A DNA stretch of 64,000 nucleotides from Phycisphaera sp. (GCA_020639255.1 JACKGZ010000005.1:62001-126000); one strand, 5' to 3'; positions 24,550 through 34,231 are shown, numbered from the stretch's first letter. The notes: a model not told the origin generated them from the letters alone. Translations and numbers: made by a program.

Positions 24550-25553
24550 GCGAGGCCATGGGCACCGAGGTAATGCTCGGCGTCGAGGGCAGCCTGGCAG
24601 CCGGTGCCGGCGGCGGTGATGGCCTGGCGGTACTTGGCGTCGGCGACGTCGCCCGCGGCGAAGATGCCGGTGATGTTGGTCGCGGTCGAGCGGTCCTTGA
24701 GCACGACGTACTTCTTATCATCGAGCGCGATGCCCGAGCCGGCGAGGAAGCCCGTGGCGGGCGTGTGCCCGATGGCGACGAAGAGGCCGCCGACTTCGAG
24801 GGTGGAGGTCTCGCCAGTGACGGTGTCCTTGAGGACGACGCCGGTGATCATCTCGTTGCCGAATTGGTCCTTGTCGGCCTTGAGATCTTCGACGACCTTG
24901 TTCCAGAGCACCTTGGCGTTGGGCTTGGAGAGGTAACGCTCCTGCATGACCTTGCTCGCGCGGAGCTCGTCGCGCCGGTGGATGACGTAGACGGTCGAGG
25001 CGAACTTGGTGAGGTAGGTGGCTTCTTCCATGGCGCTGTCGCCCCCGCCGACCACGGCGAGCGGCTGATCGCGGAACATGGGAAGTGCGCCGTCGCAGAC
25101 GGCGCAGGCGGAGACGCCACCGCCGCCCTGGGCGAGACGCATCTCGGACTCGAGGCCCATCCAGTTGGCCGTGGCACCGGTGGCGAGGATGATTGTGTGT
25201 GCGAGGACGGTCTCACCGGTGTCGGTGGTCAGCTCGTGGGGCTTGTTCTGGCTCGGGTCGCCCGGTTTGATCGAGACGATGTCGCGCGGCTGTGTCTTGG
25301 TCCCGAAGCGCTCGGCCTGCTTCTGGAACATCTGCATCATCTCGGGGCCCGAGACGCCCTCGGGGAAGCCCGGGTAGTTCTCGACGTCGGTGGTGAGCAT
25401 GAGCTGCCCGCCCGGGAGCTGGATGGAGGGGTGCTGCTTGGGCACACCGACGTACACGACGGGGTCGAGATTGGCTCGTGCGGCGTAGATGGCTGCGGTC
25501 CAGCCTGCGGGGCCGGAACCGATGATCACGACCTTGTGGGTCTGACTGGCCAT
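24546..25553 (-). CDS. trxB: thioredoxin reductase
   Basis: A flavoenzyme of 335 residues that reduces thioredoxin with NADPH. FAD site GSGPAG (12-17), redox pair Cys150-Ala-Val-Cys153, NADPH site VVGGGDSAMEEA and the C-terminal FAD motif GIFAAGDVAD are all present. The insertion HRRDELRASKVMQER fits the NADPH 2'-phosphate-binding HRRD-type segment. AGGAG lies about ten bases before ATG 25553. It is translationally coupled to the phyH-type gene. Confidence 0.96.
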   Translation of the reverse strand: MASQTHKVVIIGSGPAGWTAAIYAARANLDPVVYVGVPKQHPSIQLPGGQLMLTTDVENYPGFPEGVSGPEMMQMFQKQAERFGTKTQPRDIVSIKPGDPSQNKPHELTTDTGETVLAHTIILATGATANWMGLESEMRLAQGGGGVSACAVCDGALPMFRDQPLAVVGGGDSAMEEATYLTKFASTVYVIHRRDELRASKVMQERYLSKPNAKVLWNKVVEDLKADKDQFGNEMITGVVLKDTVTGETSTLEVGGLFVAIGHTPATGFLAGSGIALDDKKYVVLKDRSTATNITGIFAAGDVADAKYRQAITAAGTGCQAALDAEHYLGAHGLA

Positions 25554-25636
25554 GGTGTGCTCACTCCTGTGTGCTGCTGGATATCCAACACTGTGGGAGG
25601 TGAGCCTATTCCTTGTGGGTCGCCCGGGGCGAGGGT

Positions 25637-27169
25637 TTACTCGGAATCGCCTGTCTGTTCGAGATAGTCGCGGAGGATGCTGAGCACCGGGGGCCAGATG
25701 AGGTAGTCACCTGTCAGTTCGAGGCCGCTGTCGGAGACGATCTCGGCGCGGTCGTCGAACTCGTTGCCGCCGAGCGAGTAGAGCACGAATTGCTCACTTC
25801 CGAGCCGGACGCTGAAATTGGTGCGGCCGCTCGGGATGACGTTCATCTGGTGCAGACGTCCGCCGACGGTGTCGCGTTCGGGGACAAAGAATCGGAGCTC
25901 GGGGCGGTTGTTGGCAGCGCGGCTGGGGTTGTACGGGTCGACGCCGAGGTCGTCGATGTAGCGTGGCCGGGCGAGCGCGAGACTCGACGGCATGCCTCCG
26001 GCTTCCTTCGACAGAGCTCGGATCGCGAGCGCGACGCGAGTGCCGACGAGTTCGGTCTCGAGCTCGCGACGCATCACGAAGAGCCGGCCCAGGTTCGGCA
26101 CAACCTCGGCGACGAGCGCGAAGCTCTGCCGATCGAGTCTTTCGTACTCAGTCGGCGTGCGGAAGGTCGGATCGAAGACATCGGCGCTCCAGCGGAGCGA
26201 CCAGTCGTTGAAGAGGCCGTTGATTTTGTCGTTCGTCTCGCGCGACGAGGCGTGACCGGACATAACCGACTGCCAGCGTCCCGCCTCGGCGAAGAGTCGC
26301 AGCGGGCGGCTCGTGGAGGCGAGCTCGGCCATCGAGGTCGCAAAGACCGACTCGTCGGGCTGGCCCGATCGGCTGAAAACACGTTGAGCAAGCTGCTGGG
26401 CGCCGGTTTGGTCTCCCGTCGGCATGCGGACACGGTCCAGCCTGAAAAGGCCGTTCAAGTCGATGCGAGAGACAACTGTCTTGAAGTAGGCGCCGGTCAG
26501 ATCGCCGTCGTTGGTCGCGTCGACATAGGCGATGTCGCGGATGCGGAGCATCGCGGTCTGCATGGTCTCGAATCCCCAGCTCACCTCAGCGTAGAGCTGG
26601 CGATCGGCCATCATTCGGCCCAGGATGGCGAGATCGAACATCAGTTCGGTGGCCTGTTCGAGCTGGCCGACGGATTCGAGTCGGGTCACCTCGATCTGCG
26701 CGAGCGTCGCGAGCCATTCCATGCGTTCGAGGTAGCCCAGATGAGCCGCCGAGATCGTTGGCGGGTCACCGAGTTCGGCGTGGATACCCATGCGGACCCA
26801 AGACGGATCGATGCCGACGATGCCGTAGGGAAGAGCGAAGTCCATCCGGCGCCGAGGGTTCTCTTCGGCGGTCACTTCGGCGAGCGCGGCAAGAGCGGCC
26901 CTCTGGGGCTCGGCCTCGGCCCACGCGGAGGCTGCGGCCCAGGCCGGGCTGGAAGTCGTCAGAAGCAACACCCGGTCGGCTCGGCCGACGATCACACCAG
27001 GGGGCTCCTCCATCGCGCCCAAGGCAGGCATGAGGATGAGTTCCGCACGCCGGCTGTCGGGAACGTTCGCGTAGTTCGCGTTGAGTCGGTCGGTGAACTC
27101 ATCGGCGAGGGCCAGTCCCTTCAGGGCCAGCGCAGCGAGGAGACACAGCACGCGCACGAGGTGGTTCAT
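25637..27169 (-). CDS. secreted protein of unknown function
   Basis: I do not recognise this 510-residue protein. A signal peptide (VLCLLAALALKGLALA) is clear and the rest has no membrane segment. The central region is largely helical. The C-terminal part, with FVLYSLGGNEFDDRAEI, resembles the YSxGxxGxDDG ending seen in many planctomycetal secreted or pseudopilin-like proteins; this is recall, not a search. GGGAG lies four bases before ATG 27169. It follows the sigma factor gene on the same strand but is separated by a terminator. Confidence 0.7.
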   Translation of the reverse strand: MNHLVRVLCLLAALALKGLALADEFTDRLNANYANVPDSRRAELILMPALGAMEEPPGVIVGRADRVLLLTTSSPAWAAASAWAEAEPQRAALAALAEVTAEENPRRRMDFALPYGIVGIDPSWVRMGIHAELGDPPTISAAHLGYLERMEWLATLAQIEVTRLESVGQLEQATELMFDLAILGRMMADRQLYAEVSWGFETMQTAMLRIRDIAYVDATNDGDLTGAYFKTVVSRIDLNGLFRLDRVRMPTGDQTGAQQLAQRVFSRSGQPDESVFATSMAELASTSRPLRLFAEAGRWQSVMSGHASSRETNDKINGLFNDWSLRWSADVFDPTFRTPTEYERLDRQSFALVAEVVPNLGRLFVMRRELETELVGTRVALAIRALSKEAGGMPSSLALARPRYIDDLGVDPYNPSRAANNRPELRFFVPERDTVGGRLHQMNVIPSGRTNFSVRLGSEQFVLYSLGGNEFDDRAEIVSDSGLELTGDYLIWPPVLSILRDYLEQTGDSE

Positions 27170-27243
27170 CGGCTCCCTTTCTCGGATCTTGCGGGAGACA
27201 GGTCCGCGGGACCGTCCCCTACCCGGGATGGTAGCCGAACATG

Positions 27244-27272
27244 CAGGAACCCGCGACGAGCGCGGGTTCCTG
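27244..27272 (-). terminator. Hairpin terminator downstream of the sigma factor gene
   Basis: A perfect 12-bp stem CAGGAACCCGCG / CGCGGGTTCCTG with a five-base loop lies 30 bp past the sigma factor stop. The T-tract on the minus strand is weak. Confidence 0.7.
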
Positions 27273-27301
27273 GGGATGAATCAGAAGTTGGCCCGGCGAT
27301 A

Positions 27302-28207
27302 TCAGCCGGCGTTTCGGCCGGTCAGACGCAGGATCTGGTCGGCCGGGTCGGTCTTGTCGCCCTCGATCTGCTGGTGCAGGCGGGCGAGGGACTCCTCGAC
27401 GATCTGGCGGACGCGTTCGCGGCTGAGATCCATGTGCGAGGCGATCTGCTTGAGCGTCATGGGCTCCTGGCCGTCGAGGCCGAAGCGGAGCTTGAGGATC
27501 TCGGCCTCGCGGCCGTCGATCGAGTCGAGCAGGCGGCGGAGGATCTTGAGATCCTCGTCCTGGAAGGTCGCGCTGTCGGGCGTCGAGACGCGGTAGTCGG
27601 CGATCATGTCGGCGAGGGTGTTCAGATCGCCCTCTTCACCGACCGGAGCCTGATTGGACGCGCCGAACGCCTTGATGGCCCGCTTGACGATCTTGGCCTT
27701 GCGCAGCGGCAGGTCCATAAGCTTGGCGAGCTCTTCGATGGTGGGCGGATAGCCACGCTCGGCCTCGATCCGGCGGGAGTGGCTCTTCCACTTGGCGATC
27801 AGCTCGACCATGTAGGCCGGGACGTGGATCGGTCGGGTCGCGCCAATCAGGGCCCGCTTGATGGACTGCTTGATCCACCAGCTGCCGTAGGTCGAGAAGC
27901 GGGCACCCTGTGCGGGGTCGAAGCCCTCGACGGCCCGCATAAGGCCGATATTGCCCTCTTCGATGAGGTCGGTCAGGGGCAGGCCCCGGTTGGCGTAGTT
28001 CTTGGCGATCGCGACCACGAGCCGGAGATTGGACCTGATCATCCGTTCCCGAGCGATCGGGCAGTTGTCGTTGATGATGCGCCAGCCGAGTTCCCGCTCT
28101 TCTTCGGCGGTGAGCAGTGGCGTCTTGTTGATTTCACGGAGATAGAGCTGCAGGTCAGTCTGCAATCCACCTCGGCCCGATCGGGCTGCACCGGTTGCCT
28201 GGCTCAC
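27302..28207 (-). CDS. RNA polymerase sigma factor, RpoD/SigA-like
   Basis: A sigma-70 family protein of 301 residues without region 1.1. Regions in order: 1.2 (LQLYLREINKTPLLTAEEE), 2.1-2.4 (NLRLVVAIAKNYANRGLPL, DLIEEGNIGLMRAV, FSTYGSWWIKQSIKRAL), 3 (PPTIEELAKLMDLP) and 4.2 (MTLKQIASHMDLSRERVRQI). Region 2.4 has YGSWW where the primary factor usually has YATWW, so group 2 is as likely as the main sigma. GTG 28207 is preferred because GGAGG lies eight bases upstream; GTG 28216 would touch its ribosome site. The leader holds two hairpins. Confidence 0.9.
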   Translation of the reverse strand: MSQATGAARSGRGGLQTDLQLYLREINKTPLLTAEEERELGWRIINDNCPIARERMIRSNLRLVVAIAKNYANRGLPLTDLIEEGNIGLMRAVEGFDPAQGARFSTYGSWWIKQSIKRALIGATRPIHVPAYMVELIAKWKSHSRRIEAERGYPPTIEELAKLMDLPLRKAKIVKRAIKAFGASNQAPVGEEGDLNTLADMIADYRVSTPDSATFQDEDLKILRRLLDSIDGREAEILKLRFGLDGQEPMTLKQIASHMDLSRERVRQIVEESLARLHQQIEGDKTDPADQILRLTGRNAG

Positions 28208-28588
28208 GAATCCCACCTCCCTGTGAGGCCACCGCAGGGCCTCTTATTCGCTCATCCGATTCGCGGTCGGATGAGCGAGCCGCGGACATCGGTTCGCACC
28301 GCTGTAGCCCCGGTTGCATCGACCTGAGGGGCAGCGGACTCAAACCAAGTCTCTGGCGTCAAACCGCACATGGAGTTTACCGCGCTGCGTTGGCCGAATG
28401 CTACGGAAATGTCGCTGTAATCGGGATATCTGTTCGCCCGGTAACTGTCGTTTCTTCCAAACGAAGCCCAGCTTTGTCGGTTGAGTGTCGATTGTGAATC
28501 TGGGAAAGATGTCATCGCTCTCGGACGTGCTCTACGATTCGGGGCGAGCGAGCGTACACCGCCCCCTGGGGCCCACCGAGCGAGGCCG
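28208..28588. other. Divergent intergenic region between sigma factor and UVR-protein genes
   Basis: No reading frame here looks coding. It must hold promoters for both directions; the minus-side half carries the paired hairpins listed separately. The plus-side ribosome site for the UVR protein (GAGG) is at its right end. I see no convincing -35/-10 pair. Confidence 0.5.
28225..28278 (-). promoter_or_regulatory. Two hairpins in the sigma factor mRNA leader
   Basis: A perfect 12-bp inverted repeat TCGCTCATCCGA / TCGGATGAGCGA with a seven-base loop (28248-28278) lies upstream of GAGGCC-ACCGCAG-GGCCTC (28225-28243), which ends just before the ribosome site. They may form leader RNA structure or, for the longer one, a protein-binding palindrome. 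Confidence 0.45.
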
Positions 28589-29428
28589 ATGAACCCCGAT
28601 CTGACCGAACTGCTGGATGCGTGGAAGTACGAGCCGGGCAAGATCAACGTCCGTTTGATCGAGTCGGCGAATGGGCTGTCGTATGTCCAGGTGCGGCTCG
28701 ACCTCGGGATCCTGCAGATGCACCTCGACGGTCGGCCCGACGGTCAGCTTCCCCAGGGCTTCGAGAGCTACCTTGAGATGGTCGAGAGCTGGATCGAGGA
28801 AGCCAGCCGGGCGGATCAGCCGCAGGAGTTCGAATCGGAGTTCGAGAGCGACGAATCGGCGGGCGAGGCGCCGCTCCAGCCGCCGCGGAACAACCACTCG
28901 GAGTCGGGCGATCTGCCATTCCGGCTGACGCGCGAGCAGTGTGCGATCCTGCGCGACGAGGCAATCCAGTATTACCACCGGTACCTCGCGCTCCTGGCGC
29001 TCGAGGACTACGAGCGTGTGGTGCGCGACACCACACGGAACCTGCGCGTGCTCGACATCCTCGCGCGATACGCCGAGCACGAGGAAGACCGCGAGTCGGT
29101 TTCGCACACCAAGTCGCATGTCACGATGATGCGTGCCAGGGCGCTTGCGAGCATGGCGATCCGTGACAACGAGCCCAAGGCCGCGGTCTTTGCGATCGAA
29201 GAGGGCATCGAGGCGCTACGGAAGCACTTCGCGGCGATCGGTCACGCGGAGCTCTTCGAGCGTTCGAGCGAGGTGCAGGTGCTTCAGGGCATGAAGAACG
29301 CACTGACACCAAAGCTCCCCGTGAGCCAGAAGGCGGAGCTGCGTAAGCGTCTGGATGAGGCGGTGACGCAGGAGAACTACCGCCTGGCGGCGATCCTGCG
29401 CGACGAGCTCAACTCGATGCCGGACTGA
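28589..29428 (+). CDS. UVR-motif (UvrB/UvrC) containing protein
   Basis: A 279-residue cytoplasmic protein. The C-terminus KAELRKRLDEAVTQENYRLA followed by AILRDELNSM is a UVR motif, the helical hairpin that mediates UvrB-UvrC contact and also occurs in ClpC adaptors such as McsA. No zinc fingers or nuclease domain are present, so it is not UvrB, UvrC or McsA. The N-terminal part is a compact alpha/beta domain (NVRLIESANGLSYVQVRLDL) and an acidic linker follows. Start ATG 28589 has GAGG four bases upstream. Its 3' end overlaps the convergent antiporter gene by 20 bp. Confidence 0.82.
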   Translation: MNPDLTELLDAWKYEPGKINVRLIESANGLSYVQVRLDLGILQMHLDGRPDGQLPQGFESYLEMVESWIEEASRADQPQEFESEFESDESAGEAPLQPPRNNHSESGDLPFRLTREQCAILRDEAIQYYHRYLALLALEDYERVVRDTTRNLRVLDILARYAEHEEDRESVSHTKSHVTMMRARALASMAIRDNEPKAAVFAIEEGIEALRKHFAAIGHAELFERSSEVQVLQGMKNALTPKLPVSQKAELRKRLDEAVTQENYRLAAILRDELNSMPD

Positions 29429-31175
29429 TCGCGTCGTCGGCCTTGTCTGCTGACTTCCCGAATGCCTCGTGAACCTGGGCGGCCATCGCCTCGGCGGTCG
29501 CCATCTCTTCGACGGTGACACGGTCGGCGCCGGCTTCCTTGGCGAGGAACGCACCCGAGAGATAGTGCGTGCGAGCGGCGATGAAGCACTTCTTGTTCTG
29601 CTCGCGGATGTGTCGCGTCGCGCGGAGGACGGCCTCGTCGTCGGGCATGGTGAGCAGGACCGCGTCGGCGCTGATCACACCCGCCGAGTGCAGGACTTCC
29701 TCGTTGGTGATGTCGCCGAAGATGACGCGGCGGCCGATGCTCGACTGCTTGCGCACGGTCTCGGGGTTAATCTCGACGATGGTGATCAGAAAGCCGGTGG
29801 CGGCGAGGCGGTCGGCGACGACTCGACCGACGGGACCGAAGCCGGCGATCACGACGCGCTTGCGAGTGTCTTCCTGCTCGGCGCCGCTCTCGTGATGTGA
29901 TGAACTGATCACGGCCTTACGCAGAGGTGTGCGAGGGAGCACAACGCTGAAGCCCGCGATGAACTTGGCGCGGGCGATCATGCTGGGTGTGAGTAGCAGC
30001 GAGACGAAGACGATGCCGATGATGACGGCTCTGACTCGGTCGGTCTCGATGCCGAACAGCTCCTGCTTGGCGGCGACGTCGGCGATGACGAGGCTGAACT
30101 CGCCGGCCTGCGCGAGCGTGACACCGACGACGCCCGCGACGATGGGCGGTGCGCCGAGCAGCCACGCACTGCCCCCGATCGTGAACGATTTGACGAGCAT
30201 GACCGCGGCGACGCCGAGCAGGACAACCCACCAGAGCTCGAGCACGATGCCGAGGTTGAGCCCGAGGCCGACGGCGGTGAAGAAAACGGCCATGAAGAGA
30301 TCGCGCATAGGGCCGATCTGGCCCGAGAGCTGGTGCTTGAAGGGCGTCCCCGCCAGGAGAAAGCCGGCGAGGAATGCGCCTAGTTCGGGGCTGAGCCCGA
30401 GCGCGCCGGTGAGCACCGCGGCCCCGAGCCCGAACGCGGCCGAGCAGACGAGCAGGAGCTCGTGCGACGAGTCCTTTGCGGCTTCTGCGAGCACGCGAGG
30501 GAGTGCGAAGTGACCGATGCCGACAAAGAGCCCGACCGCGCCGATCGTGATGAGCATCGACGCGAGCAGTCGCATGAGGTTTTCGGGCTCGGCTCCTTCG
30601 GCTAGGTCCATGCTGCCCTGCGCGAGGCGCCCGAGGATGGGCATGAACGCGATCGCAGCGACGACGACGAGGTCTTGGGTGAGCAGTGTGCCGAAGGCGA
30701 TGCGGCCGTGGAGTTGGCGGAGTTCGCGGCGCTGCTGGAGAATGCGCATGACGACGGCGGTGGACGACATGGACATCGCGATGGCGACGGCGGCGGCCGC
30801 GGTGGCGGGCAGGCCGAAGAGCATGGCGATGGGCGTGCCTATCGCGGCGGTGAGAATCGTGGAGATGAACCCGACCGCGAGGATGGGCACGAAACCCGAG
30901 CGCAGGTCGCGTCGGTCCATGTGCATGCCGATGCCGAACATGAGGATGACGATCGCGACGTGGCTGATGGCGTCGACACTCGCGGAGTCTTTGACCACGC
31001 CGAGCGCCATCGGGCCGAAGATCGCGCCGGCGATGAGATAGCCCGGGATCGTGGCGACCTTGAGGCGCCGAAAGAGGAGCGTGATCAGCGCGGCTGTGGC
31101 CAGCACGACGAGCAGGTCGCGCATCACATTGGCGTCGCTCGCGGCCGCGAGGGTGAGCATGGGGGAATGTATCAC
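29409..31175 (-). CDS. Kef-type monovalent cation:proton antiporter with TrkA-N domain
   Basis: A 588-residue CPA2 family membrane protein. About 12 hydrophobic helices fill residues 18-390, including the conserved LGAFLAGFLLAGTPFKH and the core segment LTQDLVVVAAIAFMP. A cytoplasmic RCK/TrkA-N Rossmann domain follows with VVIAGFGPVGRVVADRLAATG (the glycine-rich NAD site) and IFGDITNEEVLHSAG. KefB/KefC proteins export K+ in exchange for protons under electrophile stress. ATG 31175 overlaps the mnmG stop as ATGA, so the two genes are coupled. Ion specificity is inferred from the family. Confidence 0.9.
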   Translation of the reverse strand: MIHSPMLTLAAASDANVMRDLLVVLATAALITLLFRRLKVATIPGYLIAGAIFGPMALGVVKDSASVDAISHVAIVILMFGIGMHMDRRDLRSGFVPILAVGFISTILTAAIGTPIAMLFGLPATAAAAVAIAMSMSSTAVVMRILQQRRELRQLHGRIAFGTLLTQDLVVVAAIAFMPILGRLAQGSMDLAEGAEPENLMRLLASMLITIGAVGLFVGIGHFALPRVLAEAAKDSSHELLLVCSAAFGLGAAVLTGALGLSPELGAFLAGFLLAGTPFKHQLSGQIGPMRDLFMAVFFTAVGLGLNLGIVLELWWVVLLGVAAVMLVKSFTIGGSAWLLGAPPIVAGVVGVTLAQAGEFSLVIADVAAKQELFGIETDRVRAVIIGIVFVSLLLTPSMIARAKFIAGFSVVLPRTPLRKAVISSSHHESGAEQEDTRKRVVIAGFGPVGRVVADRLAATGFLITIVEINPETVRKQSSIGRRVIFGDITNEEVLHSAGVISADAVLLTMPDDEAVLRATRHIREQNKKCFIAARTHYLSGAFLAKEAGADRVTVEEMATAEAMAAQVHEAFGKSADKADDAISPASS

Positions 31176-33133
31176 GAAGCCGCCCCGGCGGTCGGCTCGC
31201 CGCGGCGCACGTGCACCGCGACGATGCTCATATCCGCGGGTGTGACGCCCTCAAGGCGCGTCGCCTGCCCGAAGGTGGCGGGTGTGAACTTCGCGAGAGC
31301 CGTCCGGGCCTCGTTGCTGAGTCCGGGGATCTCTGCGTATTTCAGCCAGTTCGGGAGCGCCCGGCGCTCCATGTCACGCGAACGGCGGACCTCGTTCTGC
31401 TGGCGGACGATGTAGTCGGCGTACGCGCGGTCGGCGCTCACGGTCGTGATGACCGCGTCGTCGTAGGACTCTCCCACTGCTTCGCGGAGCTGCTCCTCGC
31501 CGAACTCGGGACGCTTGACGGCCTTGGCGAGCGGCTCGCCACCCACCGTGCGTGAATCGATCTCAGTGTTGAGCGCGGCGAGCTGGCGCTGGCGCTCGGC
31601 GTGGAGCTTGAGCCTGGACTGGCCGAGATCGCTTGCGAGCAGGCCGAGCGTCTCGGCGATGGGTGTCAGGCGGTCGGCGCTGTTGTCGGCGCGCAGGAGC
31701 AGGCGGTGCTCGGCGCGGCTCGTGAACATGCGGTAGGGCTCGGTGGGCGTCTTCGTGACGAGATCGTCCATGAGCACACCGATGTACGCCTCGTCGCGGC
31801 CGAGCGTCCAATCGCCCAACCCCTCGGCGTAGTGCGCGGCGTTGACGCCCGCGACGAGTCCCTGGGCGGCGGCTTCTTCGTAGCCCGATGTGCCGTTGAT
31901 CTGGCCCGCGAGGAAGAGACCGTCGATGAGCTTGGTCATGCCGGTCGCGTGGATCTGGTGCGGGCGGACCATGTCGTACTCGACGGAGTACGCGAGGCGC
32001 AGGATCTCGGCTCTTTCGCAGCCGGGCATCGCGCGGACGACGGCGAGCTGGACGTCGGCGGGCAGGCTCGTGGAGATGCCGTTGCAGTAGACCCAGTGGC
32101 TACCAAGACCCTCGGGTTCGAGGAAGACGGTGTGCTGGTCGCGGTCGAATCGCACGACCTTGTCTTCGATGGAAGGGCAGTAGCGTGGGCCGATACCCTT
32201 GCCGTTGGGAAGCCCCGAGAAGATCGGCGCGCGGTGGAGGTTGGCGCGGATGATGTCGTGGGCCGCCGATGTGGTGTGCGTGACGCGGCAGGCGTGCTGC
32301 GGGAGCGGCGGGAATGGTGAAAGAGAAGCTATTCGCCCCGAGAGATCGGAGAAGGGTGTCGGGCGTTCGTCGCCGAGCTGCTCGGGGAGGCTGTCCCAGT
32401 CGAGCGTGCGCATGTCGAGGCGCGGGGGCGTGCCCGTCTTGAGGCGTCCCAGCTCGAAGCCGAGGTTCTTGAGGGTTTTGGAGATGCCGACAGCAGGCGC
32501 CTCGCCGAATCGGCCGCCGGGGGTTTTGGTCTCGCCCGTGTACATGAGGCCGCGCATAAAGGTACCGGTGGTCAGCACGACCGAAGGCGCGCGGAGTTCA
32601 CTCGGGATATTCGAGCGGTCGATGGTTTCGCTCGCGGCGCGGCGCTCGAGTGTGGTCGCGGCGTCGCAGATGCTTGTGACAGGCAGAGGCTTCTTGTCCG
32701 AAGGTGGAGTGATACGCACGCCGACGAGCCTTGTGCCCTCGAAGAGGAACTCGTCGACAAGGCCCGGGATGACATCGATCTCGGGGCGCGAGGCGATGAG
32801 GGCTTGCACGGCTTCGGCGTAGCGGTCCTTGTCGCACTGGCAGCGCGGGCCGCGGACGGCCGGGCCCCTGCTCGTGTTGAGCATCTTGAACATGATGCCC
32901 GACGCGTCGGCGGCCAGCCCCATCAGCCCGCCGAGCGCGTCGACCTCGCGGACGAGCTGCCCCTTGGCGAGCCCGCCGATCGCGGGGTTGCAGCTCATCG
33001 CGCCGATGCGCGCGGGGTTGGCCGTCACGAGCGCGACGGAGCCCGGCTCGCGCAGCAGATTGGCAGCCGCCCACGCGGCCTCCGCCCCGGCGTGCCCGCC
33101 CCCGATCACGATGACCCGATAGCTCGTCCGCAT
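31172..33133 (-). CDS. mnmG: tRNA uridine-5-carboxymethylaminomethyl modification enzyme MnmG (GidA)
   Basis: MnmG is an FAD enzyme that with MnmE modifies U34 of several tRNAs. This 653-residue protein has the FAD site VIGGGHAGAEAAWAAA, the family segments AMSCNPAIGGLAKGQLVREV and LNTSRGPAVRGPRCQCDK (with catalytic cysteine region), GTFMRGL and the C-terminal helical domain ending EIPGLSNEARTALAKFTP. Length fits the family. Its classical partner is a GTPase with a CxGK end; the only MnmE-like gene here, at 12 kb, lacks that motif. The Kef-type antiporter is coupled downstream. Confidence 0.95.
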   Translation of the reverse strand: MRTSYRVIVIGGGHAGAEAAWAAANLLREPGSVALVTANPARIGAMSCNPAIGGLAKGQLVREVDALGGLMGLAADASGIMFKMLNTSRGPAVRGPRCQCDKDRYAEAVQALIASRPEIDVIPGLVDEFLFEGTRLVGVRITPPSDKKPLPVTSICDAATTLERRAASETIDRSNIPSELRAPSVVLTTGTFMRGLMYTGETKTPGGRFGEAPAVGISKTLKNLGFELGRLKTGTPPRLDMRTLDWDSLPEQLGDERPTPFSDLSGRIASLSPFPPLPQHACRVTHTTSAAHDIIRANLHRAPIFSGLPNGKGIGPRYCPSIEDKVVRFDRDQHTVFLEPEGLGSHWVYCNGISTSLPADVQLAVVRAMPGCERAEILRLAYSVEYDMVRPHQIHATGMTKLIDGLFLAGQINGTSGYEEAAAQGLVAGVNAAHYAEGLGDWTLGRDEAYIGVLMDDLVTKTPTEPYRMFTSRAEHRLLLRADNSADRLTPIAETLGLLASDLGQSRLKLHAERQRQLAALNTEIDSRTVGGEPLAKAVKRPEFGEEQLREAVGESYDDAVITTVSADRAYADYIVRQQNEVRRSRDMERRALPNWLKYAEIPGLSNEARTALAKFTPATFGQATRLEGVTPADMSIVAVHVRRGEPTAGAAS

Positions 33134-33283
33134 CGGGGCAATAGTAGACGCGCAGGATCACGCTTTGGGTGGGTTCTGATAGGCGGCCAAGCCCGCGATA
33201 ATGACACGGTTCTCACCGAACCGCAGCCGAGAATCCAGGGTCATGCGGTATCCTGGAAACGGCGGGGGGAGATCGGAGCCGAG

Positions 33284-34189
33284 ATGCGACGAGCGGCGAT
33301 TCTGTGTGTTTGGCTCGCGGGCCTGCCGATGGCGGCGAATGCTCAGAACCAGTTGGAGATCCGCTACAACTCACACGTCGAAGTCGCTTACGAAGAAATG
33401 GTCCAGGCCGGACCACTCATCGTCATTGAGGACACGATCTCGGGCGTTTCTGGGTATGAGCCGTTGGCATTCAATCACTCCGTATCGTACGACGATAACT
33501 TTCTGGACTTCGATCCCACGGCATCGAGCAGCTTCTCGGTCGACAGCGTTGAATTTGTCTCGCTCAATAGTCCGGGGTCGTCTCTCGGCTTCTACGACGT
33601 CACCGTGTCGGGCGAGTTGTTCCGGAGTGGACCGGACATCATCACGCATTTCTCGCGTGCCGTGCCTGAACTCACGGTTGACATCTTTGGTTTGCCCGGA
33701 TCTTCATACACAGCAATCACCGAGTACAGTTTCAACGCATCATTCGAATCGAATGTCGACCTGTCAGATTTTTCGACGCTATCGCTTATGTCAATTGAGA
33801 GAGTTTTCAGCGATGATCAGTCCGAGATCATCCACACGCTCGAACCAACCGGATCGTCAGGGTCTGAATCATTCAATAGCAACGGAAACCCGATCATCGG
33901 AACCGCCCTGCGGATCAGAGTGATAGCCGACCCGTACGAGATCCTCGTTCCGCACTGGGGAATTACAACCGTGACATTCAACGGCACTTTCCGAGTCTTC
34001 ACCCGATTCGTCCCCGAGCCGTGTCTCGCCGACGTCAACGGTGACGGCGAGGTGACGCCGGCCGACTTCTCGGCGTGGGTCAGCGCCTTCAACACGCAGG
34101 CCCCGGAGTGCGACCAGAACGACGACGATGCGTGCACGCCCGCCGACTTCTCGGCATGGGTCGCCAACTTCAACGCGGGCTGCGACTGA
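33284..34189 (+). CDS. secreted protein with C-terminal GC-type dockerin-like tail (paralogue 1)
   Basis: A 301-residue exported protein: signal peptide MRRAAILCVWLAGLPMAANA, then a beta-rich body of about 220 residues with no known enzyme motif, then the tail from about residue 246. That tail has two EF-hand-like calcium loops, DVNGDGEVTPADF and DQNDDDACTPADF, and ends in NFNAGCD. Such tails are frequent in Phycisphaerae and are thought to anchor or sort exported proteins. It is followed 42 bp later by a paralogue of identical length. GGAG lies six bases before ATG 33284. Confidence 0.82.
   Translation: MRRAAILCVWLAGLPMAANAQNQLEIRYNSHVEVAYEEMVQAGPLIVIEDTISGVSGYEPLAFNHSVSYDDNFLDFDPTASSSFSVDSVEFVSLNSPGSSLGFYDVTVSGELFRSGPDIITHFSRAVPELTVDIFGLPGSSYTAITEYSFNASFESNVDLSDFSTLSLMSIERVFSDDQSEIIHTLEPTGSSGSESFNSNGNPIIGTALRIRVIADPYEILVPHWGITTVTFNGTFRVFTRFVPEPCLADVNGDGEVTPADFSAWVSAFNTQAPECDQNDDDACTPADFSAWVANFNAGCD
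34019..34189 (+). repeat. Dockerin-tail coding repeat, copy 1
   Basis: 171 bp encoding the paired calcium-loop tail. Nearly the same sequence recurs at 34967-35137, far more alike than the gene bodies and richer in GC. Confidence 0.8.
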
Positions 34190-34231
34190 ACCGAGTCACT
34201 GGAATCAAAGACAACTTAGAGGGCGATTGCC

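Noticed and set aside
25613..28327. A 904-codon plus-strand frame across the secreted orphan and sigma factor genes
   Set aside because: It runs antisense to a clear sigma factor and a gene with a signal peptide; no start context or family supports it.
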